A stretch of 64,000 nucleotides of DNA, taken from Ascaris suum (taxonomy: Eukaryota; Nematoda; Chromadorea; Rhabditida; Ascarididae). Below are positions 51,410-63,249 of the stretch, piece by piece. A program made the translations under genes and the position numbers. The stretch spans positions 248,001 to 312,000 of the forward strand of contig CM024178.1 in assembly GCA_013433145.1 (NCBI GenBank). The letters run 5' to 3'. A model generated the notes under the pieces. It had not been told where the DNA came from. It did not search any database and saw nothing but the letters and a program-made list of their open reading frames with translations. Every line of letters begins with the position of its first letter. Position 1 is the stretch's first letter.

Positions 51410-54400
51410 ATGAGTGTGGTGTGGAGGAGGATACAACGCTCGAATAAGAAGGCAGCCAAGTACCGCTTCACGATTACACCACAGGAACTTCTGATTGTGG
51501 GCAGTGAGGTATGGAAACCGAACGTCGTCATTGTCGCGTGTATGCACAGGTAAATGATTCATCGTTTTGCCCCCTATTTCTCATTCGTTGCTTCCGGAAT
51601 TTTGTTAGAGATCGCTGGTAGTAAATGGCCGCGTTCCTACGACGAACGATAGTAGTTGGCTACGATGAACCATGTGTATTGTGCAGGACCGAGTCTGCAG
51701 ACATTATGGGTGGAGAACTGAGTCTGCGGACATTATAGGTGGAGGATTGAGTCTGCAGACATTATGGGTGGAGGAATGAGTCTGCAAACATTATGGGTGG
51801 AGGACAGCGTCTGCAGACGTCACATTTGGGTGCGCGGTGCTTCTTTTTTTTTAATATTCTGATCGCTTAATCGTGTTTCCTTGGATCGTAATACCTCGCT
51901 TTTGCGCTTGCTTTACCATGATTAGTTGCCATTACGTCATAGAAAGGACAGTTGTCGTAACATTCACAACATTTAACTTTACTATTAATATATCATGATG
52001 ATTTTAGAAGTTAAATCTTCTTACTGGATTTTTTGTTTTTTATTCATTCAGAAGAAATTTTTACAAAAATGCGCGATTAGAATATAGTAAAAAGTATGAA
52101 TTAGCACTTTAATTCTGGAAATTTTTATTTGGTCATTTAATACTCATTTTTAGTGAGAGATATGCTGCAAGACAGGATCAATTCACAATTATTTCTGGTA
52201 AATCCAAGTTCTGAATCTTGTCGATTGAAAGCACTTTTCTTATTTTTGAAAAAAAAAAGCTTCAGAGAACTGCCTTCCGATCCGTTGAAGAAAGTTTTTA
52301 CTCTCGAATGGATCCTCCTACCTCAGTAGGTCGCACCTAATTCAAGAAACAAATTTAGCGGATTTGAGTATCGCTTGAATTAGTTTATAAGAATTTTTAA
52401 TAGACCCTATCCACTTCAACCACAGCTCTTCGTTGTCTTGAGCCACCTTAAGGCGCAAATGTCCCACAGCGGGATCATTAATAGCAGCCGCCTTCGAAAT
52501 GCTCACTTGTAAATTTCCTTATTTAATCGTCGACTTGCAGACTCGCGAGAATAATTCGGAGTGTCTAGGATGTTCTTTAAAAGCCGTTGAATTTGTCTGG
52601 TCGTATTAGTTGGGTCTCAGATGAGTCGTGCTGTTTTCTGTACTAATGAGTTATGATTTCCGGAACGGAGTCTTCGCAGCTTTCCGGCATTGCTGTTTGC
52701 AGAACCATATTACCGCCTCCCACTAGAAGGTTGTAAGAGTTTTATTGCTGTTTTTAAGTCACGTGACGGTATTGAAGATAGCGTAAATGTTTCTAGTCAA
52801 GGCGCATGACTGGTATAGGATGAAAAGGAGTGTAAACATTTTCTGCTCAGGGCATGTGAGTAATGTAGAGTGACATGTACAGGTGGTCATTCATTTTGAT
52901 TTCTTTCATCACCTGAGAAATTAAGAGCATTTTTTCTGTTATGCGCAGAGATATTTCATTAGTGATTAATTTTGCATATGCGAATGCGATATCGAAGTAT
53001 TTCAGCGAGTCATTTTTTTTTCATCCTATGTGGTTGCCATATTTCCTGTCCTCTTACCCCATCTCCTGGCCCCACCTCCTTCCTTCCATCGATGAAGTGT
53101 CCCCCAAATTTCAGTGCGTGACGATGTTGCAAGCATCTGCTCGGTCGTGTCTTTTTCACGTTCTTTGTTTATCTTCCTGTAGGGACACTTATGTTTTCTT
53201 CGTCGATTTTTGGGAAGTAGTAAGTAAGATTGACAATAGTGAAGTTTATACAGGCGACGTCGAGTGGAAGGGAAAAAACGGAAATGGGAGGGGAGTTTCG
53301 CGGATCCATGTCGTGGTCTCATCGTTTGGCCCACACAAACACCCGATCCGCTCTATGTCGAGACAACTCTCTATGGTGACACCACAACTCGGGAATACGA
53401 TGATAAGGAGTGGACATTGGTGGTTGAAGAATGTACTGCTAAGGGCAAACGAAGAACGATTGCTGCCGTCAATCTCAATATGCGCCTTTTTGTACAGGTG
53501 TTCATTATCATCCTTACCTTCCTTGCTAGTGTGGGAATCGAAGCATGAGGATGTTATGACAACTTTTTGAGATATTTTTCGTAAATTCTTCAACATTTTC
53601 AAGTACTCTTTCGTCATTTGTACGTTAGAATTTCTTTGAGTTTTTTTTAAACAAATTTTTTTATAGAATGAATTAGAAAATTGTAAGCCTGTGTGAATGC
53701 ATTTAATTGCTTTATATGGTTTTTGGTTCAAACCTTCTCATACAGGTGGTTCCTCAACTTATTCCATCTATGTGAGTAAAAACGTTTTTTTTCTGCTCTT
53801 TTAAAATTTTCCTGCAAGAGCGCTTTATGACGGTATCGTGGTAGGTTCTATGCTTCCGGTTTTTTCAAGTTATTGGACGCTGAGAGTATGACTGCAAATA
53901 TGATATTGATCCATCAAGTCTGAAAAGACAGGTAAACATTTCAGGATGAGACAAAAAATTTCCACGCATTTCACACCTTTTTTTGTTTTTTGTTGCTTCG
54001 GATCGAAGAAAAACGGGTCGTTTGCAATAGATTTGTTTAAGCGATCAGGTGAGTTAAGTTGTGAGGCCATTGATTTGCTTGTGTATTATTTGTGGACTCT
54101 TAGGAAGCTAGCCGAATGCAAAAAGCGCATATCATTTCAAATACTTTGATTTTCTTCGTTTTCTATTGATGTTAGGGATAGTTAAATTTGGCGCAGGCGT
54201 TTTGGAGGATGCAGAGCAGGAAACTTTGTGATAAAGAATTTGTGGTTTTGGTCGATATGGAAAAAGAAATCAACTGACCGTTGACCACTCGTACGTCATT
54301 TCCGAGCATTTGACGTAGCATCGGTCTGATAAAGCGTTGAGGTAACTTCAGAAAGACACTCTTTATGTTGTTCACATTGGCGTACTTCTTCAGTTTTTCT

Positions 54401-54568
54401 GCTGTTGTTTGGGATGCAAATATATTTTTATTGATGTAAAAAATTTCAGAGCACACCGGGCACGAGTTCAGAAGTAAAGCTGAAGATGAGAACGCTATGG
54501 ACTGAGGCAACGCACTGCTCTATCCAGGTGCTTATCACTTCGATGCTAATCGGCGAGACTGATACTAA
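51410..54568 (+). CDS. ehbp-1: ehbp-1 exons 1-3: NT-C2 domain
   Basis: Three exons (51410-51549, 53254-53497, 54450-54568) join in phases 2 and 0. They encode the N-terminal C2-type membrane-binding domain: WRRIQRSNKKAAKYRFTI, LLIVGSEVWKPNVVIVACMH, then RGLIVWPTQTPDPLYVETTL, DDKEWTLVVEE and SEVKLKMRTLWTEATHCSIQ. This follows the human EHBP1 order closely. The 209-codon ORF over exon 2 (52941-53570) is a different frame and is not real. Confidence 0.93.
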
Positions 54569-57500
54569 GTGAGTCTTTGAGTTTTCACCTCTTTTAAATT
54601 TATATATCCGTAGGAATTTTATGCTGCAGCGAGTGGTGCCAACTTGATGGGGGCTCCCAACGCCAAAATATATTTGCTAACAATAATTGTTTTAATATAT
54701 TCCCTCCTAAAGGATGTTTGCTGTTCAGAAATAGCCGATTTTGTTCATTTTTTCACATCATATGAACCTATGTGAGCGTCTTTAAGTAAGGGCTATTAAT
54801 AAGTGCAAGAAAATAAAAGATGTGAGCAAGCAGTTAAAATAAGAGAATTTCAGAAGTCAAAGCTCCTGCGCAACAAAGAAGCATAGAAAGGAAATATGGA
54901 TTTGCTTCCTCTGTTTCGATTTTGTGATGGTTGCGGTCTTTTTTTTTTCAGCGCAGAAGTATATATAGCCTACAATAAGCTGTTTTGCAAAAATGTTCGG
55001 GACTTGTTGTGAAATTTATGATCTGAATTGCTCAAAAATCGGGATTTTAGCCGAAGATTTTTTATAAATTAGTAAATAAAGGTGGCTTGCGAGTTCCATA
55101 ATATTAGCCGTGATGGTAAATTCTTGCATGTAATTATGCATACATGATGGTAGAGAGTTGTTACTGATACTAATATGATATTGATCGTTTTCAGTGATGC
55201 AGAAGTGAAAAGTGAGACGTCGAGTGTAACTGGAGGACGAGGCGCGAGCTTTGAACGTGATATCGCGGAGCTCGAGGAACATAACACTAACACTCAGCAT
55301 ATTGGTATGTTTCGTCGTTCGCTTTTCTTTAATCAGATCTTCTAAGAGTCATCACTTCTACGAGGTTTTGCTAGTTATGAATTTGTAAAAATTTGCATAT
55401 GCGGGGCGCATTTTGTTAATGTCATGTCTCTACGTATGTATTTATAGTCTACTATCAGCAAACTTTAGTTCCCGAAATACTTAAACAAGGCGTACTGAAT
55501 TTAACAGCTATAATCTGCATAAGCCGACTGTAAAATTGCTTCATTAACTTTCAAAGGTTTAGGGAAGTTTAAACGTGTTCGGGAATTTGCATATATTTTG
55601 AAACCGATGGGGTAGATATAAGTGATGCATCAAAAGAAATACCACAATATACTTGTTGGAATTTCCGCTCAATAGATCGGCCAGTTTCATAAATTTGCAT
55701 ATAAAAAATAGAAGCATAGCAAACGGTAAGGGAATGGGACCCCAGAATCACGTAAAACTTCAGATGAGTGTAGGAGAGATTCAGGAAGATGGTGATTTTC
55801 CAACGCGTAACTTTTATGTGAGTTTTACCAGTTATCATTGTCGTGATGAATGGAGTAAAAAGATGGAGAAGGGGACAAATTATGCACATTTCCATTGCAA
55901 AGGATTTGATGCAAAGTGGCTGGAAAAGTGAGAAGTTGGAAAAGGGTGGGGAGTATATATGCAGAAGCAGAAAAATGAAGTGCGGCATTGATTTCCCTTT
56001 CATGTTTTATGTGCTCCAAGAAAGAAGTATGAGCTATTTTATCGCACTGCGTTTCCGTTTGTTTATTTCGTTGTATAAATATATGATGATCTTTGCATTC
56101 AGTAAATGACATCGCAGACAGGCGGCTGTAAATTACCAACTAGAATGCATCTTTGAAATTGAAAATTGTAAAGCATATTAGCAGATCATTTGATGAAAAT
56201 TGTTGTTCTTCAAATTTGCCATAAAGTAGGAAGAATAAACTAGGTACCCACCTTTCTAAAAATATTTTTGGCCATATGTTAACCAATATTTGAGCACTTC
56301 CAGGGATGGAAGAGTTTGTTCCTGGAAGTCTCCTTTCCAACATAATTTGTGTTGATAGATATATCGAAGTTTAAAATGTTTCTTTACATTTCTCTGCGTA
56401 ATTGGTTGCTGCCGACGTTGTTGATGTACTGGAATGGTGGAATCAGTGAACTGGGGGGGGGGGGGGATGGGCTAAACTAAGGCTTAAGCGGAAAGTGAAT
56501 ACATGCAACATTTGGAAAACTCATCGGCTTACCTTGCTCAATTATTAATTACTGTAGGGCAACACTTTCCCAGGTTCTTAGTTATGCAGACTATTAATTT
56601 AGAGTTTTCTGGTTTGAGGTTCGTTACCATTTTGTTGCAATTCTTGGTGGCATTTAAAATACGAAATTGGCTTGTTATATAGCGTCTGCTAACACGTTTA
56701 ATTCTTATAAACGGTACCACTTACTGAAATATCGTGAATTTTTGGGATGTGTTCGTAAAATGTTAGTGGGTTGTTCGCCATATATCACGATGTAGGTTGT
56801 TTAGAGTGCACGCATATCACCACATTTCACTGATATTTTGCCAGTACTCCTCTTTTCGATGAGGATGCGGTCCTCACCGACGGGGTAGAAGCCTCTTGTT
56901 TTTTGTAGTCAGATAGTTTTTATTTAAGGTATCTTTGCACTTCCTGGAGCTATTCAGCCACAATGAGAAGCATAAAGTTTTCACCATTCGGTCACGAAAT
57001 TTTTATGTGCTTAGTGACCTAAAGGGGAATCATGAGACGAGAAGGAAACCAATTAACTAATCGCTGGTACACTTGCAGTTGGAAGTCTCAGATGCAAGCA
57101 ATGTAATGATGTGAATATATTCGTGTTTATGCATTCTGGTCGATTGCAGATGGGGCCGCAGTGGCAGGAATATCTATCGTTTCAAGCGATATTGAGCAGT
57201 GGAAAGCGAGGTCAATGGAGGACGCTACAAATAAGGCCATCAATCAGGACAAAGGCGGACCGAACATCGAAAACGAACGAGACGCACATTTGCAATCAGG
57301 TTTTGCGAACGCTGAGGTCAAGCGTGACATTGAGGTTATGATCGAAAAAAGTTCAAAACAAGGTAGGATGAACTTTACATATTACTTCATGCTTTCTTTC
57401 CATTCTTTGTTTATTGAGACATCCATCAAGATCATAGATTAATTTTATTAAACTAATCGCAAGAGGTATAAATGGAGGTGAGCGAGGAAGAAGAGAGTAA

Positions 57501-60500
57501 GTGGGTACAGGTAAAAGTGACGTGAAACCTTTTTGATCGTAATAACTTCGTCTCTCTTCATCTGCTTTCATTTGGTGCTGTGCATGCGTGCCCTCTTTGT
57601 ATAGCCATGTTGTTAAGAACAAGTTGTGCCATTCTTCATGACAGACAGGAGGAAAAGATGACGATTTCCAGGAAGCTGAGTAGTCCTAATACTCGTGGGA
57701 CATGTATTTATCGCTTTAAACACCTGAGATATGGAAAGCTGCGGTAATCAGTTCCCATGGTACCACCGACCGTTCTCTATTACATGCGGCCATTTTCTAT
57801 ATTCTATCATATATTCTTTCTTATATCCGATCCTCCCATTATTTCAGTGGTCCCCTGAGAGGCCTACTATTTTTCCGATAACATTACTCATCGGATAGGA
57901 AAATGCAGCAAGCTTCCTACTTGTCCATCCTCATTTCGTGCATCACTTCTTGTCTGTGGTATCTGATCCGCTGAACTATGTGCAGTTGTGCTTCACATTT
58001 GTAAAGGGCAGGTTCGTCTCCATCAGAAGCAAATGAGTCGTTTCTTCGATAGGTCTGTGATACAAGTAGGGTGACGTTGTTGAGTTTATTCGCATGTCAT
58101 TATGACCAGTGGTCCTTATATCGCTTTATTTATTGTACCTTTGGTGCATTAAAGTCTAGAAAGGAGGGAGAGAGGAGTGGGTGCTGGAGTTACGTCGCTA
58201 GGAGGAAATGGGGGGGGGGGAGGGGTGGTGCTGTAAATATATTGGTAAGAAGGCCGCAACTTGTTAGGTAAAATGTCAGCATTGTTTAACTCGTCTTCGT
58301 AGTTATGATCTTACCTGCACAAATCCCATTCTCTTCAAATGCCACAATCTTGCTCCTATCGATGATGTAAACTGTTTCTTTCTTTTTTCTTCAGGTGACG
58401 AAAATGTAAATAAGAACGCATACTCGCCATTAAATGGTTCTTTGAAGAACGATGAAAATCGTACGTCTACTTATAAACCAACTAATGTCACCATTGCGAT
58501 TGAGAACAACGATGGTCAGAAGCATATGTTATCAGCAGATGCGAACGCAACTTACAGGTTCACTTAATATCATTATATAATAATAGATGAACTGCGGCAA
58601 TTTTTTCCTGATGGGAGCTATGGGAACAGTCTGTATTTCTTGACGGGTAGAAATTTGCCTTATGGGATCCGGACCAACAGGCTTTATTATTCGAAACTGG
58701 ATTTCAACTCACACGCAAGCTGCTCCACCCTTCTCTGCTTTCTCCCATCCCCTTATTCATCTTCTGTATGCATTTGGGTAGCAGGTGCAAATCTCACTGG
58801 ATCTGTCCGATTCATGAAAGCAGAAAGCATGAAAACATTTGTAGAAAATGTAGTTGTCGATGAGTGATACCTGGAATCACGCAGTGTCACGAAAAGAAGA
58901 GTGCAGATTACCTAAAAAGTTACGCTGATAGATATAGGAAGCTTGTTTACGGAGGCAGCACAGTTATTGTAGGTGTGATCTGCATAGCCTTCGTGAACTT
59001 CAGCCATCTTTCGCACACTTCGTCCATTTTGATCAAATCGGCGTGTGCTATGCCGAGTCTTGCTATGGAATGGCTACAACCTGTATATGCAGATTGCATG
59101 CTGCGTTTCAAATTGAATTGTCTGTAATATGGGCGTTTCGTCTTGGTGAGATTCGCATTTAATGAGTGGATTATATTTATCATAATAGTGTGCAGAGAGA
59201 TTGTTGAAATGAACGACGACAGCCTGTCAGGTATCATTTGAGATAATTTGGCCATGAGAATCAGCTCTTCAGTGTATAAGTAATGAATCACAACTTCTTT
59301 GCTAAAATATATCCACCCAATTTATTGCATTTTTCGTCAGCGATTGAAATTTTCAGAGCCGAAAGCAAAGTGGAGCCTTCATTTGCGGTGAACTCGAGTA
59401 TCACGATAGATAATCGGAAGAACGAGGCCTTCGAATCCACGGATGCTCCAAGAAGGGACAAGGTGGAAGCAGTAGAACCTCCGAAAGAGCTACCGGAAAT
59501 GATTGAGGGTGAAGAGTTACTGGCATGGTGCCAGAGGGTCACTCAAGGATATCCCTCCGTTAAGATCACGGATTTCACGTAGGAATTCGCTTACAGCTAA
59601 TTGTTTTTTCTCGTTGTACAGTCTTTATTTATTGTTTTCATATTATTTTTTCTTAAACTTTTCTGTGCCTCTTCATAGAAGAACGCTGACCAAAAAAAGC
59701 TCTCGTATGTGCCCTTGCTTTATATCAAGAGTGCAAGAGTGTAGCTGGGTTAAAGGGAGGGGAAGAAGAGGTATAAACAGTTTTTTTTAGATTTAGGTAA
59801 GATGAATTCTATAAAAAGAATGTGTACCTGTTAGTGGTTGAAGGTGATGATCGTAGATTGTCTGCAGCAAAAGCTTCCGATCGGGATTGGCACTCTGTGC
59901 GATCATCCATCGATATCATCCGGAGATGATCGGTTATTTCGGAGCGCTCGACTTCTCTGATTCACATAGTGGTCGACGCGAGAACTGTAGAAAAGCACTT
60001 GCCGTGGCGGTCGATCTCGGCGTTAATAGGTCACTTCCATGTTTTGTATTTGCGCCAATGGTTGTCTCTTTGGTTGAGTAATGCACATTTGTGAAGTTGA
60101 GTGAAATTTTACCCGGAATATCTCAGTTAGAATCACAGTTTATTAATTCCTGATGGTTGCCGATTGATTTATGTTCCCATACTATATGAAAATGGTCGTC
60201 TCATTTGAATCAATGTATAGTGCGGCTAGCGGATAACGATGATCGGCTTGTTAAAGCAAAGAGATGCATGTAGAAACATCGACAGATAGTACTGTTTGTT
60301 GGCACCAACAGGATTTGCAACACCGATTTCACCTCCGATCCTTTGAATCTAACACCGAAGTGTAGAGAGAGTGCTGAGCACCGAAGCTTAGCTTCAGTGC
60401 ATGGTCTCCAGTGGGTTTGAGATGTCCATCGGACTCATTTATTTTTCGTTTTCTTTGTAACTTCCAATATTTGACGTTCCTCAGGTTGCATATGCATCAT

Positions 60501-63249
60501 TCATTGCATCGCACCATTTATACGCTTCATCTGGAAGGCTGTTTGTTAAGGAAGTTGGATGCGGGAGTGATCGCCACATTGCCGGATCGTCATGAAATTC
60601 AGAACTTTCTCACAGAACTGCGTGTGCTACTGGAGGGGGCACCGCAGACAGCACGACGTATGAGCACAAAAGAATCCGATCATCGTATATCGGCACTTTT
60701 CAATCTTTCCGAATCGGAGACCAGCGTATGATATGCAACCTTCATTTGTTAAGATTTTCTTACTATTGCAGGATCCTAACAACAGTGTTTATTCTATTTC
60801 GCTAATCTACTGTTATTTTTAGCATGACTAGGAATGACTAAAAATGGTTATATTCCGACATAGTATACACATATACTAAGTGGGCGATGAGTCACGAATG
60901 GCAGTAAGTTTTTAGGTGAAAGGTCTTAGGATATATTGGTCGCAAGCACCTTTAGCCTTCTTTGAATTGTCGTATTTTATCAAAAAAGTTGCTGAGAGTA
61001 AAGGACGAATTTTCAGTTATCATGTAAATGCTAACTCCTGAATAAAGTAAGGCCTTTATACTACTCGCTTTTTAGTGACCCGTATGCAAAAGGGTGCCAA
61101 AAAATTGTTTTTTTTTTTTTTAATTTACGATATTATTATGGTAGCTGCGGTGCACTCAATAATTTGCACGTCGCTGTCTGATGGATTTGTCCCGGAAGTG
61201 CAGAAAGAAGTAGCAACCATCTTCGATGTGTGGTACGATCAATGATGAGTATATTCGCGATCCATATGACATAATGAAGAAGAGGATAAGAAAGATGGGT
61301 TTTTGTAAGTTGTAGTAGAAGGGTTGTGTATCTGTATATGCGAGTTTATTTTTAAGGTGATGCGCGAATTAGAGAGTTTGCGCAAGCAGCGCGAACAGGA
61401 GGAGGCTATCGATCTAACTAATGTGCCGGTTAGTTTCTTCCTTCTTACTCGTTTTATTTTGACAATGCTTATTTATTCACTATGAAGTAAGGAGAGGGGA
61501 GGAGGTTGGGGTAGAAAGGGGTGAGTAAAAAAGTGATTGATGCTCTGTGATTGGTCAGGAATTCAAGGTATCTGCAAGTACTTCCTGTAAACGGTTCGTG
61601 CGTCTTATCTATTCAGCTGATGGGCTGACGTGCTCACCGTCCTTATTGTTTTCGTTCATCGATGTGGTCAACAGTTGTTGCTGCTCCATGACCTATGCCT
61701 GCAGTTCTTTGTGGTAGCACTTATGTCGAATTTGATGACAATGCTGCGAAAACAAGCAAATACTGACGGATTCATGTAGCGATTGGAAAAAGGGGGGTGG
61801 CCCTGCGACAACAAACAAATATTAAGCACACGCTTATATAGGCTACCGAAGCACATGCAGGTGCCAGATGTTCACATTTGAGACACCCATTCAGTAGAGA
61901 TAAACAGGGAGCTTCTCACGTAGTACATGCAGGTGCCAGATTTTCACATTTGAATATATCTTCAATAGAAATAGAAAGTGCAAGGTTTTCGCGATTCTGT
62001 TTCGACCACGTCCATTCATCGGCGGAAGTCATAGATTCATGCATTCAGCGGAGGCTTTAAACCAGATGCCCTTTAGCCGTTCGCTGCCCGTTCTCTTATT
62101 TAGCTAAATAGCTTCCATTATCACTTTCGTGGCACTTCCTCAGGCCTTTGTTGATACCATACGGCCACACGATGCCGTAACACACAAAGAGGCTTGCTTC
62201 TTAGCTGCACCAAATGTGAATGATCACGTTCGCTTCGCGTTAACGCGACACTTACTCGTGATGTTCGAAACCGTGTCTCGATCTGAAACACGGCAATTTT
62301 GTGACAAGTGCAGTCGCGTGAACAGCCTTATTCGAAAATTAATAAAGATGTCGGTGATATTTCAGTGATATACCCCGCTGATATCTTTGCTGATTACTGA
62401 TATACCAATAAAGTAAGAACCATTCGCCACATCTAAACCCCAGGTACAGGTCATACCCAAATGATTACGGGACATGAGTTGAGCGTGAAAGCATGTGTTT
62501 ATCAGCTGAATTGTAAGATATAGTTGGATGACTACACGGTATTGTGCTTTATGTTCAACGAATTTTAGTGGGCATTAAGGGCAGTTCTTCTGCTCATTGT
62601 TGCATTTGTCGATCGTGTGATTGCAACATATTATTGCAGGAAGAAGACCATACCAGGTTCGATGCAGTGGCTCCGGGAAGTGTGAAGTCTGCTTCATTAG
62701 ACAGGTCGAAGCAAATTAGGAGACCTGCAAACCCATTCGATTCCGATTCTGATGACGAGCAGATCTCATCATCAATTAGGTCTCTTCTGTTTCTTTATTT
62801 CCTATGATTTCATGTACTTTTATTTTCTGCTTTCGTTCGAAAGCGTTCGGTATAGTGAACACGGTTTTTATTTGCTCGCTGTTTTAGTAAAATCTCACAG
62901 GGAGGCGAAGTGATTTTTGCACAAATTGAAGAGCTCATTAATGCTTTTCGTAGTGATTTATCTGTGCTGACAGGATGGATGTGTGAGTGCAGCATGAGAC
63001 TGGAAAAAATATTGCCATATTCAGGTTTGTACCGGCACATGCGGCCACTGTTAATGGATTATCACCGATGCACAATGGTAATGCGTCGACAACGACGAAT
63101 GGAACGGAGAGGGATGAGAGTGTGCCGTTGAGTGCATTGTCATCTCTTGTCACAGCTCGTCATGAAGAACTTCTGAAGAAGCGCAGGCAGATCATTGACG
63201 ACACAAAATTGGAATCACCCTTGATGGGCTCGGATGCCGAAAGAACAAG
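51410..63249 (+). CDS. ehbp-1: EH domain-binding protein 1 (EHBP-1), 5' part, 13 exons seen, cut by window edge
   Basis: An adaptor that links EHD/RME-1 and Rab-positive recycling endosomes to actin. Exons: 51410-51549, 53254-53497, 54450-54568, 55195-55304, 57150-57362, 58395-58557, 59357-59578, 59868-60029, 60551-60725, 61357-61428, 62640-62779, 62888-62980 (donor uncertain), 63025-63249. Phases agree throughout, giving ~692 codons so far. The NT-C2 domain (residues 1-168) starts MSVVWRRIQRSNKKAAKYRF and contains RGLIVWPTQTP and YDDKEWTLVVEE. A charged linker follows, then a CH domain (~382-490: LLAWCQRVTQGYPSVKITDF, GLALCAIIHRYHPEMI, TLPDRHEIQNFL), an NPF motif (571-573) in an acidic stretch, and a helical ARHEELLKKRRQIIDDTK. 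The bMERB domain expected at the C-terminus would lie beyond 64000. The start codon is the family's own N-terminus. Confidence 0.93.
51691..51820. repeat. 29-bp minisatellite, about 4.5 copies (ehbp-1 intron 1)
   Basis: Units start at 51691, 51720, 51749, 51778 and 51807, each beginning gagtctgcagacattatggg with 1-3 changes. The last unit is partial. Confidence 0.93.
59357..60725 (+). CDS. ehbp-1: ehbp-1 exons 7-9: calponin-homology domain
   Basis: Exons 59357-59578, 59868-60029 and 60551-60725 join in phase 2 both times. The CH domain runs EELLAWCQRVTQGYPSVK, then FRSGLALCAIIHRYHPEMIG, the helix NCRKALAVAVDLGV, then KLDAGVIATLPDRHEIQNFL. This is the single CH domain typical of EHBP1/MICAL-type proteins, a candidate actin-binding unit. 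The donor of exon 8 is the GT at 60030, which restores VNRKLDAG. Confidence 0.93.
62144..62215 (+). other. ehbp-1: Possible 24-codon cassette exon of ehbp-1
   Basis: cttcctcag precedes, and gtgaat follows, a 72-nt open stretch in phase 0 at both ends, the same phase as its neighbours (exons ending 61428 and starting 62640). The peptide (AFVDTIRPHDAVTHKEACF and on) matches nothing I know in EHBP1. It could be chance. Confidence 0.2.
62640..62779 (+). CDS. ehbp-1: ehbp-1 exon 11: NPF motif
   Basis: Encodes RRPANPFDSDSDDEQ. NPF is the ligand of EH domains, and the acidic run after it resembles the arrangement in EHD-binding partners. Phase 0 in, phase 2 out. Confidence 0.88.

Noticed and set aside
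52941..53570. 209-codon + ORF and the overlapping minus ORF 53246-53731
   Set aside because: Both overlap ehbp-1 exon 2 (53254-53497) in other frames; only the exon frame matches the EHBP1 C2 domain.
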